Notes: generated from the sequence alone by a model not told the origin. DNA of 64,000 nt from Curtobacterium sp. MCPF17_002 (GCF_003234115.2 NZ_CP126251.1:3224001-3288000), one strand, 5' to 3'; shown: positions 51,446 through 61,209, counted from the stretch's first letter. Made by a program: numbers and translations.

Positions 51446-52402
51446 ATGAGCGAACGGAACCAGGAGCTTGCGGACTTCCTCCGCCGCGCACGCAGCCAGG
51501 TCGATCACACTCGTACAGGGCTCCCTGTCGATGAACGGGTCCGCCGCGTCCCGGGCCTCCGCCGCGAGGAAGTCGCGCAGCTCGCGCGAGTGTCGTCGGA
51601 CTACTACACCCGTCTGGAACAGGGGCGCCCGATCACACCGTCGGCCGGGATCATCGACGCCATCGCTCGAGCACTCGACCTCGACGATGCCGGCCTCACC
51701 CACCTCCGACACTTGATCGGCGGCACCGACACCATCGCGCAGCAACGCCGCACTCCCCGGATGCAACGACCCCGCCATGGGCTCTTGCAACTCATGGAAG
51801 CCCTCGACACGGTTCCCGCGATGCTCCTCGGCCGCCGGACCGACGTGCTCGCCACGAACCAGCTCGCCCGGGCGCTCCTCACCGACTTCGACGCGATGCC
51901 GGCGAAGGACCGCAACTACGCCCGCTGGATGTTCCTGGCACCCGAGGCCCGGGACCTGTTCGCGGACTGGGAGATGCAGGCACGCGTCGTCGTAGAGAAC
52001 CTACGACTTGAGGCCGGCCGGAACTCGCACGACCCTGCAACCCAAGCCCTCGTCGGCGAGCTGACGATCGCGAGCAGCGAGTTCGCCGCCTGGTGGCAGG
52101 AACACCGAGTGTTCCAACGCACCCACGGCGATAAGCGATTCCACCACCCGATCGTCGGAGACCTCACCCTCCAGTACGAAACCGTCACCCTGCCCGGCGA
52201 CCCCGACCAAACACTCTTCCTCTACACGGCCGAGGTCGGCACTAAGCACCGCGACGCCCTCAACCTCCTCAACAGCTGGGCACCAACAGCGCGCATCCAA
52301 GAACCACTGGACCTGAGTGCGAACCCCAGCAGCACAATCGACGACATCACGCACGGACGAACGACGAAACGTGCACCAGTGCGCGAGGCGAACGACAGGT
52401 AA
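51446..52402 (+). CDS. XRE-family regulator with MmyB-like ligand domain
   Basis: The 318-residue protein has an N-terminal XRE helix-turn-helix (about 5-75, RRVPGLRREEVAQLARVSSDYYTRLEQG) and an MmyB-like C-terminal domain (about 105-285, with NYARWMFLAPEAR and LTLQYETVTLPGDPDQ). MmyB-type domains bind fatty-acid-like ligands. ATG 51446 with GAGG upstream is preferred to an earlier ATG at 51398. It is divergent from the SDR gene, its probable target. Confidence 0.88.
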   Translation: MSERNQELADFLRRARSQVDHTRTGLPVDERVRRVPGLRREEVAQLARVSSDYYTRLEQGRPITPSAGIIDAIARALDLDDAGLTHLRHLIGGTDTIAQQRRTPRMQRPRHGLLQLMEALDTVPAMLLGRRTDVLATNQLARALLTDFDAMPAKDRNYARWMFLAPEARDLFADWEMQARVVVENLRLEAGRNSHDPATQALVGELTIASSEFAAWWQEHRVFQRTHGDKRFHHPIVGDLTLQYETVTLPGDPDQTLFLYTAEVGTKHRDALNLLNSWAPTARIQEPLDLSANPSSTIDDITHGRTTKRAPVREANDR

Positions 52403-52543
52403 AGCGGCACCTGGTCATGGCGCCCGTACCGCCGAAGAGTGTTGCGGCGCCCACCCGTCCAATGAAGGATCAGCTACCGGGCATTTGATCCGGTTGCCCT
52501 GGCAGCGCGGGGACGTGAGCTGCTAGCGGTGGTTGTTCAGTTC

Positions 52544-53284
52544 CTACTGGTTGCCCGGGTCGTGACGCAGGTCCAAGCGGCGCTCGAGGATCGCCTCCGC
52601 GAGTGTGTGGAGCGGTTGGTCGTCCGCGAACGCGCGAGCGTGCATGACGAGGAGTGCATCCTCGACGGTCACGCCGAACTGTGCTGACACCATCCCGGTT
52701 GCTTGGTGAATGCGCCGACCGGACGGCTGCATGACAGACGACACAGCAGGGGTGGACCCTGCTGCCATCTCGCGGACGGCGCCGGCGAGGATCCGCTGCG
52801 CGGTGTGGCCGGCCAAACGTGTCGCCTCGGACATCTGCGCCGGCGAGAACGGTCCCCCACCGGACGTTTCCGGTCCTGCACCGGACACGTCCGGTGCAGG
52901 ACCGGACAAGTAGAGGGTGACGGCGCCGATGTCGAGCGGTCCGACGAACAGGGAAAAGGACAGCAGCCCGGACCAGTCGGTGTGCCGGAGCATCGTGAGG
53001 GCTGTCGGCCACTCCTCGGCGGTCGCGGTGGAGAGGTCGTACACGGTGACCGCGCTCCGGTGTCGAAGTGCCGACCACCCCGGGCCCTCCCCGAGCGTCA
53101 CCTGCTGTTCATCCGCGGCCGCAGCGCTCGGATCGGACGCATCGACGACGGCTGATCCGAAGACTCCACCGAGGGTGGAGACCACCGCTGCCGCGATCGG
53201 GAGGACGGTAACGAACGGGGCGGCGAGATCGTCGTCCTCGTCACCGTCCCCCGCGCGGTGAATCGCGTCGCTGGACCTAGACAT
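52544..53284 (-). CDS. GAF and ANTAR domain regulator (island)
   Basis: The 246-residue protein has a GAF-like N-terminal domain and a C-terminal ANTAR domain (about 180-238, GRRIHQATGMVSAQFGVTVEDALLVMHARAFA). A Pro/Ser/Gly linker (PAPDVSGAGPETSGGGP) between them is encoded by short near-repeats. The ATG at 53284 is preferred because GGAGGGAG precedes it. It is the third GAF-ANTAR protein in the window but is not closely similar to the pair at 930-2347. Confidence 0.85.
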   Translation of the reverse strand: MSRSSDAIHRAGDGDEDDDLAAPFVTVLPIAAAVVSTLGGVFGSAVVDASDPSAAAADEQQVTLGEGPGWSALRHRSAVTVYDLSTATAEEWPTALTMLRHTDWSGLLSFSLFVGPLDIGAVTLYLSGPAPDVSGAGPETSGGGPFSPAQMSEATRLAGHTAQRILAGAVREMAAGSTPAVSSVMQPSGRRIHQATGMVSAQFGVTVEDALLVMHARAFADDQPLHTLAEAILERRLDLRHDPGNQ

Positions 53285-53761
53285 GTTGACTCCCTCCATG
53301 AAGGAGCTACAGCGCGAGGTCTGGGTACTGGAGCAATTGCGACGAGTCTAGGGTCGATCCAACCAATCCACCCGGGCGCGAAAAACCTCGGCGGCAGCGC
53401 TCGACCCACGGCTCGTCGTCGTCGAGCAGGACGACCGGTAGCCGATCCCCTTCCGGGCGCAGTCGCAGGCCTTGGCCACTTTGCATCAGTACGGCCCGCT
53501 CCCCCAGGCCGTCGCCTGCCGATCACGGTCTTATGTCAGTTTAGTGTTTGGGTCGCTCCCTCCTCCGCCACCTTTCTCCCACTTCTGGTGCGCCGCCGCC
53601 TCCGGGGACCACGGATCTGCCAGTACGCAGCCTCGTGGCAGTTGGCGGCCAGGGAGACAGCGAGCATCGCTTGCCTTGGCAGCAAACGCCGACGGGTCGC
53701 ACGCCGGCGACTGTACGAAGCGCACAGTCGTGAGTGGTCCTGGTGGCGAGATCCTGACGTC
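53285..53761. other. divergent intergenic region, 476 bp
   Basis: This region lies between the GAF-ANTAR gene and the decarboxylase gene. The plus-strand frame is open through it but has frequent rare codons and no start with a ribosome site before 53762. I see no RNA gene; it should contain both promoters. Confidence 0.5.
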
Positions 53762-55432
53762 ATGCACGCAGATGCGACGTCCTACACCGTCATCGACCAC
53801 CTCCTCGACCGCCTGACCGCACTCGGCGTCGAGAAGCTCTTCGGTGTCCCCGGCGACTACACCCTGCCGATGCTCGACCACATCGTGGAACACCCTGATG
53901 CGTCATGGATCGGCTGCGCCACGGAGCTGGGCGCGGCGTACGCCGCCGACGGGTACGCGCGCGTCCGCGGCCTCGGCGTCGTCTGCACCACGTTCGGCGT
54001 GGGCGAGCTCAGCGCGATCAACGGCATCGCCGGCAGCTACGCCGAGCGGGTCCCGGTCATCCACATCGTCGGGGCACCGTCACTGGCGACACAGCGGTCA
54101 GGCCGACCGACACACCACACGTTGGGCGACGGTGACTTCCGTCACTTCCAGCGGATGCATGCGGAGGTCACCTGCGTGCAAGCGTCGCTGACCCTGGAGA
54201 ACGCGGCGCCCGAGATCGACCACGTCATCCGCGAGGTCCTCGAGCGCCGCCTGCCCGGGTACTTGGTCATCCCGGTAGACGTCGGTCTCGCAGAGATCGA
54301 TCCGGCAGCCCATCCCCTGCAGCGCCACCTCGACGCCACCAGCGTCCGGGCGCTGCGGAGATTCGAACAGGCCGCCCGTCCGATGGTGCAGGAGGCCCGA
54401 CGACCGGCGGTCCTCGCCGACATCCTCGTCGGGCGCTTCGGCGCTCGCGAGGCCCTCCACGAGCTGCTCGCCACCGGCCTCCCGCACGCGTCCCTGCTCT
54501 GGGGCCGACGAGTGGTCGACGAGTCGGCACCGAACTTCGTCGGGACGTACGTAGGCGCAGCGAGTCGTGAAGGCGTGCGAGCGGTCGTCGAGGACGCCGA
54601 CCTGCTGGTGCAGGCGGGCGTGCAGTTCACGGACCTCACGTCCGGGTTCTTCAGCCAGGACCTGGCGGACGACGCCGGCATCGTCGTCGACGGCACCACC
54701 AGCATCGTCGGGGGGAGGACGTTCGGGCCGATCGCCATGGCCGACGCGCTGCGGGTGCTCCGGAAGCTGTTCGACGAACGACGGGACCCGCTCCCCGTCC
54801 GCACGGACGAGCGGCCACCGGTCTTCCCACCGTCCGCAGAGGCGACGAACGAGCTCACGCAGGCCGGCCTCTGGGAGACCGTCTCGGCGTGGCTGCAGAG
54901 CGGTGACCTGGTCCTCGCCGACCAGGGCACGGCGTTCTACGGGATGGGAGCGCACCGGCTCCCGCACGACGTGCTCATGATGGGACAACCCCTGTGGGCC
55001 TCGATCGGGTTCACCCTGCCCGCCGTCCTCGGCGCTGCGCTCGCAGCACCGAAGCGCCGACCCGTCCTCCTGATCGGCGACGGTGCAGCGCAGATGACCG
55101 TCGCGGAGTTGGGCACCCTGGTCCGGAACGGGATCCCAGCGATCGTCGTCCTGGTCGACAACGGCGGGTACACCGTCGAACGTGCGATCCACGGCGCAGC
55201 GGCGGAGTACAACGACATCGCTCCTTGGGACTGGGCAGCGCTCTCCATCGCGCTCGGTGCCTCCGGGGTCGACCGTGCCGACACCGTCGCGGGCCTCCGA
55301 GCAGCGCTCCACCGCGCTCGGGAAGCCGAGACCGGGGTCAGTGTCGTGGTGGCGGAGGTCCCGTCCGACGACGTACCGCCCCTGCTCGCTGCCATCGCAA
55401 CCGCCGCAGCCCGTGCGAACGACTCGCGCTGA
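53762..55432 (+). CDS. thiamine-diphosphate 2-keto acid decarboxylase (pyruvate/indolepyruvate type)
   Basis: The 556-residue enzyme has the three-domain ThDP decarboxylase layout. The N-terminal pyrimidine-binding domain carries the ThDP Glu in TELGAAYAADGYAR (Glu 55), the catalytic pair is RPTHHTLGDGDF (His 118-119), and the C-terminal pyrophosphate-binding motif starts GDGAAQ and ends in DNGGYTVE. It decarboxylates a 2-keto acid (pyruvate, phenylpyruvate or indole-3-pyruvate) to the aldehyde. In plant-associated bacteria such enzymes can serve indole-acetic-acid synthesis, but substrate choice is not readable. It is monocistronic. Confidence 0.87.
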   Translation: MHADATSYTVIDHLLDRLTALGVEKLFGVPGDYTLPMLDHIVEHPDASWIGCATELGAAYAADGYARVRGLGVVCTTFGVGELSAINGIAGSYAERVPVIHIVGAPSLATQRSGRPTHHTLGDGDFRHFQRMHAEVTCVQASLTLENAAPEIDHVIREVLERRLPGYLVIPVDVGLAEIDPAAHPLQRHLDATSVRALRRFEQAARPMVQEARRPAVLADILVGRFGAREALHELLATGLPHASLLWGRRVVDESAPNFVGTYVGAASREGVRAVVEDADLLVQAGVQFTDLTSGFFSQDLADDAGIVVDGTTSIVGGRTFGPIAMADALRVLRKLFDERRDPLPVRTDERPPVFPPSAEATNELTQAGLWETVSAWLQSGDLVLADQGTAFYGMGAHRLPHDVLMMGQPLWASIGFTLPAVLGAALAAPKRRPVLLIGDGAAQMTVAELGTLVRNGIPAIVVLVDNGGYTVERAIHGAAAEYNDIAPWDWAALSIALGASGVDRADTVAGLRAALHRAREAETGVSVVVAEVPSDDVPPLLAAIATAAARANDSR

Positions 55433-55604
55433 CGACGACGTCTCCGGCACCTGGCCGGAACACCCAGGTCATCGACGCTGGTGGCGCCTCCGGCAGAACT
55501 GGGTAGAACGCGCAGCCGCCCGATCGCCCGCCGAAAACAGACTGGTGGAGCCGGACCGGGAACGCCCCGCCCCGGTACCACCACCCTGAACCAGAAGAGG
55601 AACC

Positions 55605-56816
55605 ATGAAGCTCCGCTCCAAGATCTTCACCGCCGCGGCCGGCTGCGCCGTCATCGCTGGCGTCGTCGCGACCGCCGGTCTCAGCGGCACGCCGCTGGCC
55701 GCCGTGGGCGTGCTCGGCGAGGACGAGTTCGAGCAGGTCCACGCGACACTGTTGAACTGGTCCGACCAGCCACTCACGCTCGTCTCTGCGACGCACAGCG
55801 GCATGGGCACGCACTGGAAGGACCAGGCGCCGCAGACCCTGCCGGCGGCGACCGCAGGCAAGCCCGGTCAGGCGGTCGTGAGCGACTACAGCGCCGGCGG
55901 CAACGAGGTGAACCTCGAGTACCAGGACCCGGACGGGCACATCTACACGTTCTACGCCGACGACGCTGCGACGAAGGGCTCGTCGAAGATCACGCAGACC
56001 TCGACCAGTCCCCAGTACGACACCTACGGTCAGTGGCAGTACGACGAGACCAACCAGTTCCAGACCGTCGAGTGGGCCATCGCCCCCGGTCACACCTTCA
56101 ACTACACCGGCAAGGCCGACAGCTACACGGTCCCTACCGGCGTGTACTCCATGGACGTCACCGCGATCGGTGGAGCCGGTGGCGCTGCAGGCGTGTCGGA
56201 GCCGTCGCCGGGAGCGAAGATCACGGGCACCATCGCGGTCACGCCCGGCGAGCAACTCACCGTCGGCGTCGGCGGCGTGGGCAACGACATGTGGAACAAC
56301 GTCACCGGCGGGTGGGGCCTGCCCATCGGGTCGGACAGCTACTCGGGTGGGGACGGCGCCCCCGGAGCCAGCCTGAGCTCCGGTGGCGGCGGCGCGTCGG
56401 TGATCATCGACGCCAGCACGGGCGAACCCGTCGTCATCGCCGGCGGCGCTGGCGGCGCCGGCGACGTCGGCTGCAACCAGGGGAGCGACGTCAACACCGG
56501 CGGCATCGGGGGGACCGGCACCGACGGTGGTCTGACCGGCGGCAACGGCGGCCCGAACAACCAGGGCGGCAAGGGCGGCGCGAACAGCCAGTCGCAGGGA
56601 CAGTCGCAGACCACCGATGGAGCGTGCGCAGCCGGTGCCGGCGGTGGTGGACTCGCGGGCGGCCTGGCCGGGATCACCGGTGCCTTCGGCGAGGGCGGGG
56701 GCGCCGGGTCCTCGTTCACATCCGACGCCGTCAGCAACGTCGGGGTCACGAACGCCGACTGGCACCTGGCGAGCAACGGGTCGATCGTCCTGAGCCTCCC
56801 TGGCGTACAGAGCTGA
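55605..56816 (+). CDS. secreted glycine-rich protein, 403 aa
   Basis: GAAGAGGAACC precedes the ATG at 55605. A signal peptide (KLRSKIFTAAAGCAVIAGVV) is followed by a beta-rich N-terminal domain (about 35-180, SDYSAGGNEVNLEYQDPDG) and a glycine-rich domain (about 185-400, with many GGAGG and GGGGG runs). The glycine-rich part resembles that of the LAFTG adhesin at 25646-27862, but there is no sorting signal, so it is released or held non-covalently. Function unknown; probably matrix or surface-layer material. Confidence 0.82.
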   Translation: MKLRSKIFTAAAGCAVIAGVVATAGLSGTPLAAVGVLGEDEFEQVHATLLNWSDQPLTLVSATHSGMGTHWKDQAPQTLPAATAGKPGQAVVSDYSAGGNEVNLEYQDPDGHIYTFYADDAATKGSSKITQTSTSPQYDTYGQWQYDETNQFQTVEWAIAPGHTFNYTGKADSYTVPTGVYSMDVTAIGGAGGAAGVSEPSPGAKITGTIAVTPGEQLTVGVGGVGNDMWNNVTGGWGLPIGSDSYSGGDGAPGASLSSGGGGASVIIDASTGEPVVIAGGAGGAGDVGCNQGSDVNTGGIGGTGTDGGLTGGNGGPNNQGGKGGANSQSQGQSQTTDGACAAGAGGGGLAGGLAGITGAFGEGGGAGSSFTSDAVSNVGVTNADWHLASNGSIVLSLPGVQS

Positions 56817-56833
56817 ACATCCTCCCGCTGAAG

Positions 56834-56866
56834 ATGACCAGGCGTCGGTCCCCGACGCCTGGTCAT
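56834..56866 (+). terminator. perfect hairpin terminator after the glycine-rich secreted protein
   Basis: ATGACCAGGCGTCGG pairs exactly with CCGACGCCTGGTCAT around a three-base loop, 18 bases after the stop. Confidence 0.85.
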
Positions 56867-56928
56867 CATGCCGACCGGCGATCGACCGCACGTCGGCTCG
56901 ACGTCACGACCACGGAAGGTCCCCACGC

Positions 56929-57840
56929 ATGCGACACCAATCCGATGCCGTCCCTGCGATCCGACCGCGAACACCACGGTCGCGGTGGCGAACCGCAGCG
57001 CTCTTCGCGGTCGTCGTGGCAATGGTCTGGACGTACGTGGGCGTCGTGCTCCTCGGCGTCCTCCACAACGCCGCACTCCTGCCGATGTGGATCGTCCTCG
57101 GGTCGGTCGCCGTCCCCGGTGGCCTACTCATCGGAGTCCTCGGCGGACTGGGGCCAACCAGTGACCTCACCCTCGGACGCCTGGTCTTCGCGGCGACCGC
57201 CGGTGGAGTGGTCGCGGTCGTCATCGGCGGCACCATCGACGCTCTCATCCAGCCGACGTCGCCGGACGGTGTCATCGACGACCGCACCCTCCTCCTCGCC
57301 GGCTTCGTCGAGGAAGCCTGCAAACTGGCAGTCGTCATGTCGGTCGGCGCCTCGATCCGCCGGAAGGACCTGCGCTCTGGGCTCCTCGTCGGCACCGCAG
57401 TCGGCCTCGGTTTCGCGGTCTTCGAGGACATGGGCTACGCGATGGCACCGTTCCTCGACCACCGCTTCACCACGGCCCTCCTGACGCAGTCCGCGGAGGT
57501 GCAGGTGAACCGGGCACTCTCGACCCCGCTGGGGCACCCGCTCTGGTCGGCGCTCCTCGCCGCTGCCGTCTTCGCCGCAGCTGGTGGGAGCCGCTACCGC
57601 TTCCGGTGGTACCTCCCGTTGGCGTACCTCGGTGTCGCCGTCGCGCACGGCCTGTGGGACGGCGCCGCAGTCCTCGGCACCCGTGTCCTCGGCACCGCCG
57701 GGAGCACCCTCGCGACACTGTCGGTGGGCGTCGTCACGATCGTGGAGGTCGCGGTCCTGGCGCTCCTCTTGTCGAAGACCCGCACACCTCGAGCCGCCGA
57801 GCCGGACACACGCCGGGAACCCGGACCCTCGCGACGGTGA
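56929..57840 (+). CDS. PrsW-family intramembrane metalloprotease
   Basis: The 303-residue polytopic protein (about eight helices) carries the PrsW signatures: EEACK (Glu 128-129), FEDMGY (165-170), GHPLW (His 203) and VAHGLWD (His 240). These are the metal ligands and catalytic residues. PrsW proteases cut membrane-bound anti-sigma factors. The sigma fusion at 23302-25128, with its built-in zinc finger and hydrophobic segments, is an attractive but unproven substrate within the same island. The basic N-terminus (1-20) is cytoplasmic. Confidence 0.85.
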   Translation: MRHQSDAVPAIRPRTPRSRWRTAALFAVVVAMVWTYVGVVLLGVLHNAALLPMWIVLGSVAVPGGLLIGVLGGLGPTSDLTLGRLVFAATAGGVVAVVIGGTIDALIQPTSPDGVIDDRTLLLAGFVEEACKLAVVMSVGASIRRKDLRSGLLVGTAVGLGFAVFEDMGYAMAPFLDHRFTTALLTQSAEVQVNRALSTPLGHPLWSALLAAAVFAAAGGSRYRFRWYLPLAYLGVAVAHGLWDGAAVLGTRVLGTAGSTLATLSVGVVTIVEVAVLALLLSKTRTPRAAEPDTRREPGPSRR

Positions 57841-57905
57841 CCCCTTGGCACGGCGGAGCCGTTCGCTCTACCATCGGAAGGCTCACGTCTTAGTAGGGAG
57901 ATGAC

Positions 57906-60620
57906 GTGCTGATCTGGCAGAACGACGACGTCGAGGCTGTCGACGCCGCCGCTGGGTCGGCGATCGTCGGACAGCCGAAGCTCGTCGTCGTCCACGGCGG
58001 TCCTGGCTCCGGACGATCGAGCTTCCTGCGGTCGATGACCGAGCGCGTCCTCGCCCGAGCCGCCGGCGACGGAACAGCGTTCACGCACTGGTCCGCCGGC
58101 GGCACCGTCAAGTCCGACCAACCCCGTCGGGGGCTGATCGACCTCGGCGTCCTCATCGACCCGGACGAGGACAACCCGCTGCAGGTGGAACAGGCTCTCC
58201 GCGAGGCCGTCGACGACGTCCTCGACGAAGGGCCACTGCTCATCACGATCGACGACCTCCAGTGGATCGACCCGGAGACCGTCGAAGCGCTTGCTCGGCT
58301 CCTGACGTCGGCAGTGGCAGAGCGCCTCCTCGTGATCGTCACGACGGGGTACTTCGAACCGTTCCAGCACCTGCCGTGGCAGGCCCTCGTCGGCACGAGC
58401 CCACTGGTGGTGCCGGTCGAGCTGGGAGGACTCGACCTCGCGACGGCACGTGCGGTGCTGCGGGACATCCGGCCGGAGGTCGCGGAGTACCTCGTCCGAC
58501 GCCTGTGGCAGCACACTCGCGGCAATCCCCTCTTCCTGACCTCACTGGTGCGCCGGAACACGCCTGCAGCGCTCGAGCGGATGGTGCAGCTGCCCGCACC
58601 ACTCGACTACGCACACGCCATCGAGGTCCGACTCGCGACCCTCGGCCACGACGCGGTCACCCTCGCCCGAGCGGTGTCGGTGATCGGCATGGGCTGGATG
58701 CCGCTCGCGGAAGCCGCCTACGTCGCCGCCGCCGACGACGACGTCACCTCCGCGCTCGACGTCCTCGTCCTGGAGTTCATCCTCGAGCAGCGCTCGACGG
58801 AGGTCGGGACGGAGGTCCGCATGGTGCACGCCATCATCCAGGCGAGCATCTACCAGAACATCCCCGCCGCCGAGCGCGTCCGACTGCACCGGCGAGCCGC
58901 CGAGGTGGCGTCGGACGAGGTCGGTGAACTGCGGCATTCGTACGCCGCCACCACGACCCACGACGAAGCGCTCGCACAACGTCTGGAAGCTGCCGCGGAG
59001 CTGCAGCACGCGGCAGGTCAGTACCGCACCGCCGCGCAGTACCTCGACTGGGCCTGTCGACTCTCGGCCAACGGGTTGCGGAGGAGCGCCCGATGGACGG
59101 CATCGTGCTTCGAGCGCCTCCTGTCAGGGAACGTGGAGCTTGTCCGCAACGCCCAGCCCGAGCTGCGAACCGCCCGTGATCGCATCGGCGCTGCGCTGGT
59201 CGAGGGCGCCCTCCACGTGCTCGAGAACGACTGGTGCGAGGCGGTCAAGGTGCTCACACCCGTCGCCGCCACCGGCGAAGTCGACCTGCGCGCTTACCGC
59301 ATCGAAGTGCTGCTCGCGTGGGCCAGCCTCGCCGCAGGCATGGACACTGATGCCGCGTGGGCTCCACTCGACCGAGCCGAAGCGATGCCGACACGAGACG
59401 ACAGCCTCGCCGGCCTCGCGACCTTCACCTCCGCGATGCTCGACCGGCGCCGTGGCCGCTCCCGCCAGCTGAACGAACGCCTCGGGCTGCTTCCGCAGCG
59501 TCCGGGCGCCGTGCCGCTCGATGACACCTACTGGCTCGCCTGGCGAGGGTTCGCCGCGGTGATGTCCGGTCGGGCCGCCGACGCGATCGAGCCACTCCGT
59601 GAAGTAGACAGCCGGATGTCGACCGGCTTGATGAACGTCGGCGACGGCCTCTCCAACGCCTTCCTCGGACTCGCACACTGGTGGGCCGGGGACGCTGGGC
59701 TCGCGGCCAGACAGTTCCGCGTCGCCGAGGGGCTCCTGCTCCCCCGCCCCAACCCCATGAGCGCCTCATACGCAGCCACCGGGCGAGTCATCGCCGGCGA
59801 TCGCGAGGGCGCGGACGCGCTGCTCACCCGCGCCCGGGACACGCTGCAGGAGATGCCGTGGGCGGAGGGCGTGTACGCACTCCTCGTCGGGAGCGTCACG
59901 ACCCTCCACGCCTTCGGCAACGATGCCGAGCGAGCGGCGTTCCTCCCCGGTCTGCGACGGGACTTCGGCGACAAGGCGGACAAGCTCGCGGGGAGCGCGA
60001 TGTGGGGGCTGCACGCGGCGATCGCCTGCGTCTGGGCCGGCGAACTCGACGAAGCGAACGGGCTCGGCTGGGTCCTCGCCGAAAGCCCCTGGTTGGCCTG
60101 GGGCAAGGCTGCGCAATTGTGGGTGCAGGGGCTGGTGGCCGAGCACGCCCACGAGGACCTCGCCGCCATCGAGCTGATCGCAGCGGCTCGGAGCGCCTGG
60201 CCTGAAGGACTGCCGGTGTTCGCAGCACACATCACCGCCGACCTGGCGCGTGTCGCCGGGACCGCAGGAGACCGGACGACGGCCGTCGAAGCCGCGCGGT
60301 CCGCCCGAGCGCAATACACAGCTCTGGAAGCCGTGCCGTACCTCCTCAGGGACGTCGACGCGCTCCCGTCCGCGCAGGACCCGGCCGGTCCCGGGCCGTC
60401 GCCCGTCACGGCGGCAGTCCAGCTCCCCGGGCCGCTCGGCATGCTGTCGGATCGCGAGCGTGACGTCGCATCCCTGGTCGTCAAGGGCATGAGCTACGCC
60501 CAGATCGCGAGGGAACTGTTCATCAGTCGAAGCACGGTGAGCTTCCACCTCACCCGGATCTACGCCAAGACCGACACCACCAGCCGACACGAACTCAGCG
60601 ACCTGGCCCGCCAGCGCTGA
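57906..60620 (+). CDS. large LuxR-family regulator with AAA ATPase domain (LAL type), 904 aa
   Basis: The order is an N-terminal ATPase domain with Walker A GGPGSGRSS (31-39) and Walker B LLITIDDLQWID (about 112-123), a long helical TPR-like middle (about 330-830), and a C-terminal LuxR helix-turn-helix (about 840-900, LSDRERDVASLVVKGMSYAQ). GGGAG precedes the GTG at 57906. LAL regulators activate transcription in response to a ligand sensed by the helical middle. The target is unknown; neighbours suggest the secreted-protein/PrsW cluster. Confidence 0.9.
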   Translation: MLIWQNDDVEAVDAAAGSAIVGQPKLVVVHGGPGSGRSSFLRSMTERVLARAAGDGTAFTHWSAGGTVKSDQPRRGLIDLGVLIDPDEDNPLQVEQALREAVDDVLDEGPLLITIDDLQWIDPETVEALARLLTSAVAERLLVIVTTGYFEPFQHLPWQALVGTSPLVVPVELGGLDLATARAVLRDIRPEVAEYLVRRLWQHTRGNPLFLTSLVRRNTPAALERMVQLPAPLDYAHAIEVRLATLGHDAVTLARAVSVIGMGWMPLAEAAYVAAADDDVTSALDVLVLEFILEQRSTEVGTEVRMVHAIIQASIYQNIPAAERVRLHRRAAEVASDEVGELRHSYAATTTHDEALAQRLEAAAELQHAAGQYRTAAQYLDWACRLSANGLRRSARWTASCFERLLSGNVELVRNAQPELRTARDRIGAALVEGALHVLENDWCEAVKVLTPVAATGEVDLRAYRIEVLLAWASLAAGMDTDAAWAPLDRAEAMPTRDDSLAGLATFTSAMLDRRRGRSRQLNERLGLLPQRPGAVPLDDTYWLAWRGFAAVMSGRAADAIEPLREVDSRMSTGLMNVGDGLSNAFLGLAHWWAGDAGLAARQFRVAEGLLLPRPNPMSASYAATGRVIAGDREGADALLTRARDTLQEMPWAEGVYALLVGSVTTLHAFGNDAERAAFLPGLRRDFGDKADKLAGSAMWGLHAAIACVWAGELDEANGLGWVLAESPWLAWGKAAQLWVQGLVAEHAHEDLAAIELIAAARSAWPEGLPVFAAHITADLARVAGTAGDRTTAVEAARSARAQYTALEAVPYLLRDVDALPSAQDPAGPGPSPVTAAVQLPGPLGMLSDRERDVASLVVKGMSYAQIARELFISRSTVSFHLTRIYAKTDTTSRHELSDLARQR

Positions 60621-60622
60621 CA

Positions 60623-60694
60623 CCGAAGCCGAAGCCGAAGCCGAAGCATCGCGCAGGAGCCTGGCACTTCCCGTCACTTCCCGTCACTTCCCGT
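60623..60694. repeat. two adjacent short tandem repeats
   Basis: CCGAAG is repeated four times (60623-60646), and the decamer CACTTCCCGT three times (60665-60694), in the gap between the LuxR gene and the convergent frameshifted gene. No coding role is visible. Slippage-prone. Confidence 0.7.
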
Positions 60695-60737
60695 CAGCGT
60701 CCCAGCTTGGCGGCCGTTGCCGATACTCAGCCTTGTG

Positions 60738-61209
60738 TCAGTTCGAGTACGCGGGCGTGGACAGCTGTGTGAGGCGTCGGTGCATCTCCTCCCGCATCCA
60801 CTGCTGGCGGCGCTCGCGCCACGTCGCCCTAAGAAGCGCTCCGGTCACGAGGACGGCCAGGCCAATGCCGTAGATGGTCCAGGAGAGCCAACCGTGCTGG
60901 TCGACCGCGACCATCAGAATCCAAACCGTCTCGATGACGAGCCCGACAGGAATAGCTACCCAGGCCCCCCCCTGCGGAGCTTCTTTCTCGGTGGTGCGAG
61001 CGCTTCCAGCGCGAGCGGAAGTGCGAGCTGGTCGAACACCGACTGCAACGTGGCCTGCTCCAGGCTGCCCGGTCGGGCTGACTGAACTGCGTTCCCAACC
61101 GCTCGAGGCGGCGCCAGCGCCCGGCGTCTTGGTAGGCGACCCATGCGGCGCCAAAGATCGAGACCACAAGCGCGAGAGAAGCAATGAGATTGCCCACTGC
61201 GTCACTCAC
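60738..61209 (-). pseudogene. small membrane protein gene broken by two frameshifts
   Basis: From GTG 61209 (overlapping the nuclease stop) one frame encodes a membrane helix (VGNLIASLALVVSIFGAAWV). A second frame continues with a helical soluble part (LEQATLQSVFDQLALPLALE), and a third frame encodes two more helices and the end at 60738. The second switch falls on a run of eight G on the coding strand (60965-60972): one more G would restore frame. The first lies near 61090-61110. It is either a decayed or phase-variable gene, or a spot with sequencing errors. Confidence 0.7.

Noticed and set aside
52703..53155. Plus-strand frame inside the island GAF-ANTAR gene
   Set aside because: It is the mirror frame of a well-supported minus-strand gene.
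60623..60694. Tandem repeats as an origin of replication or iteron array
   Set aside because: The units are very short, GC-rich and few, with no initiator gene adjacent.
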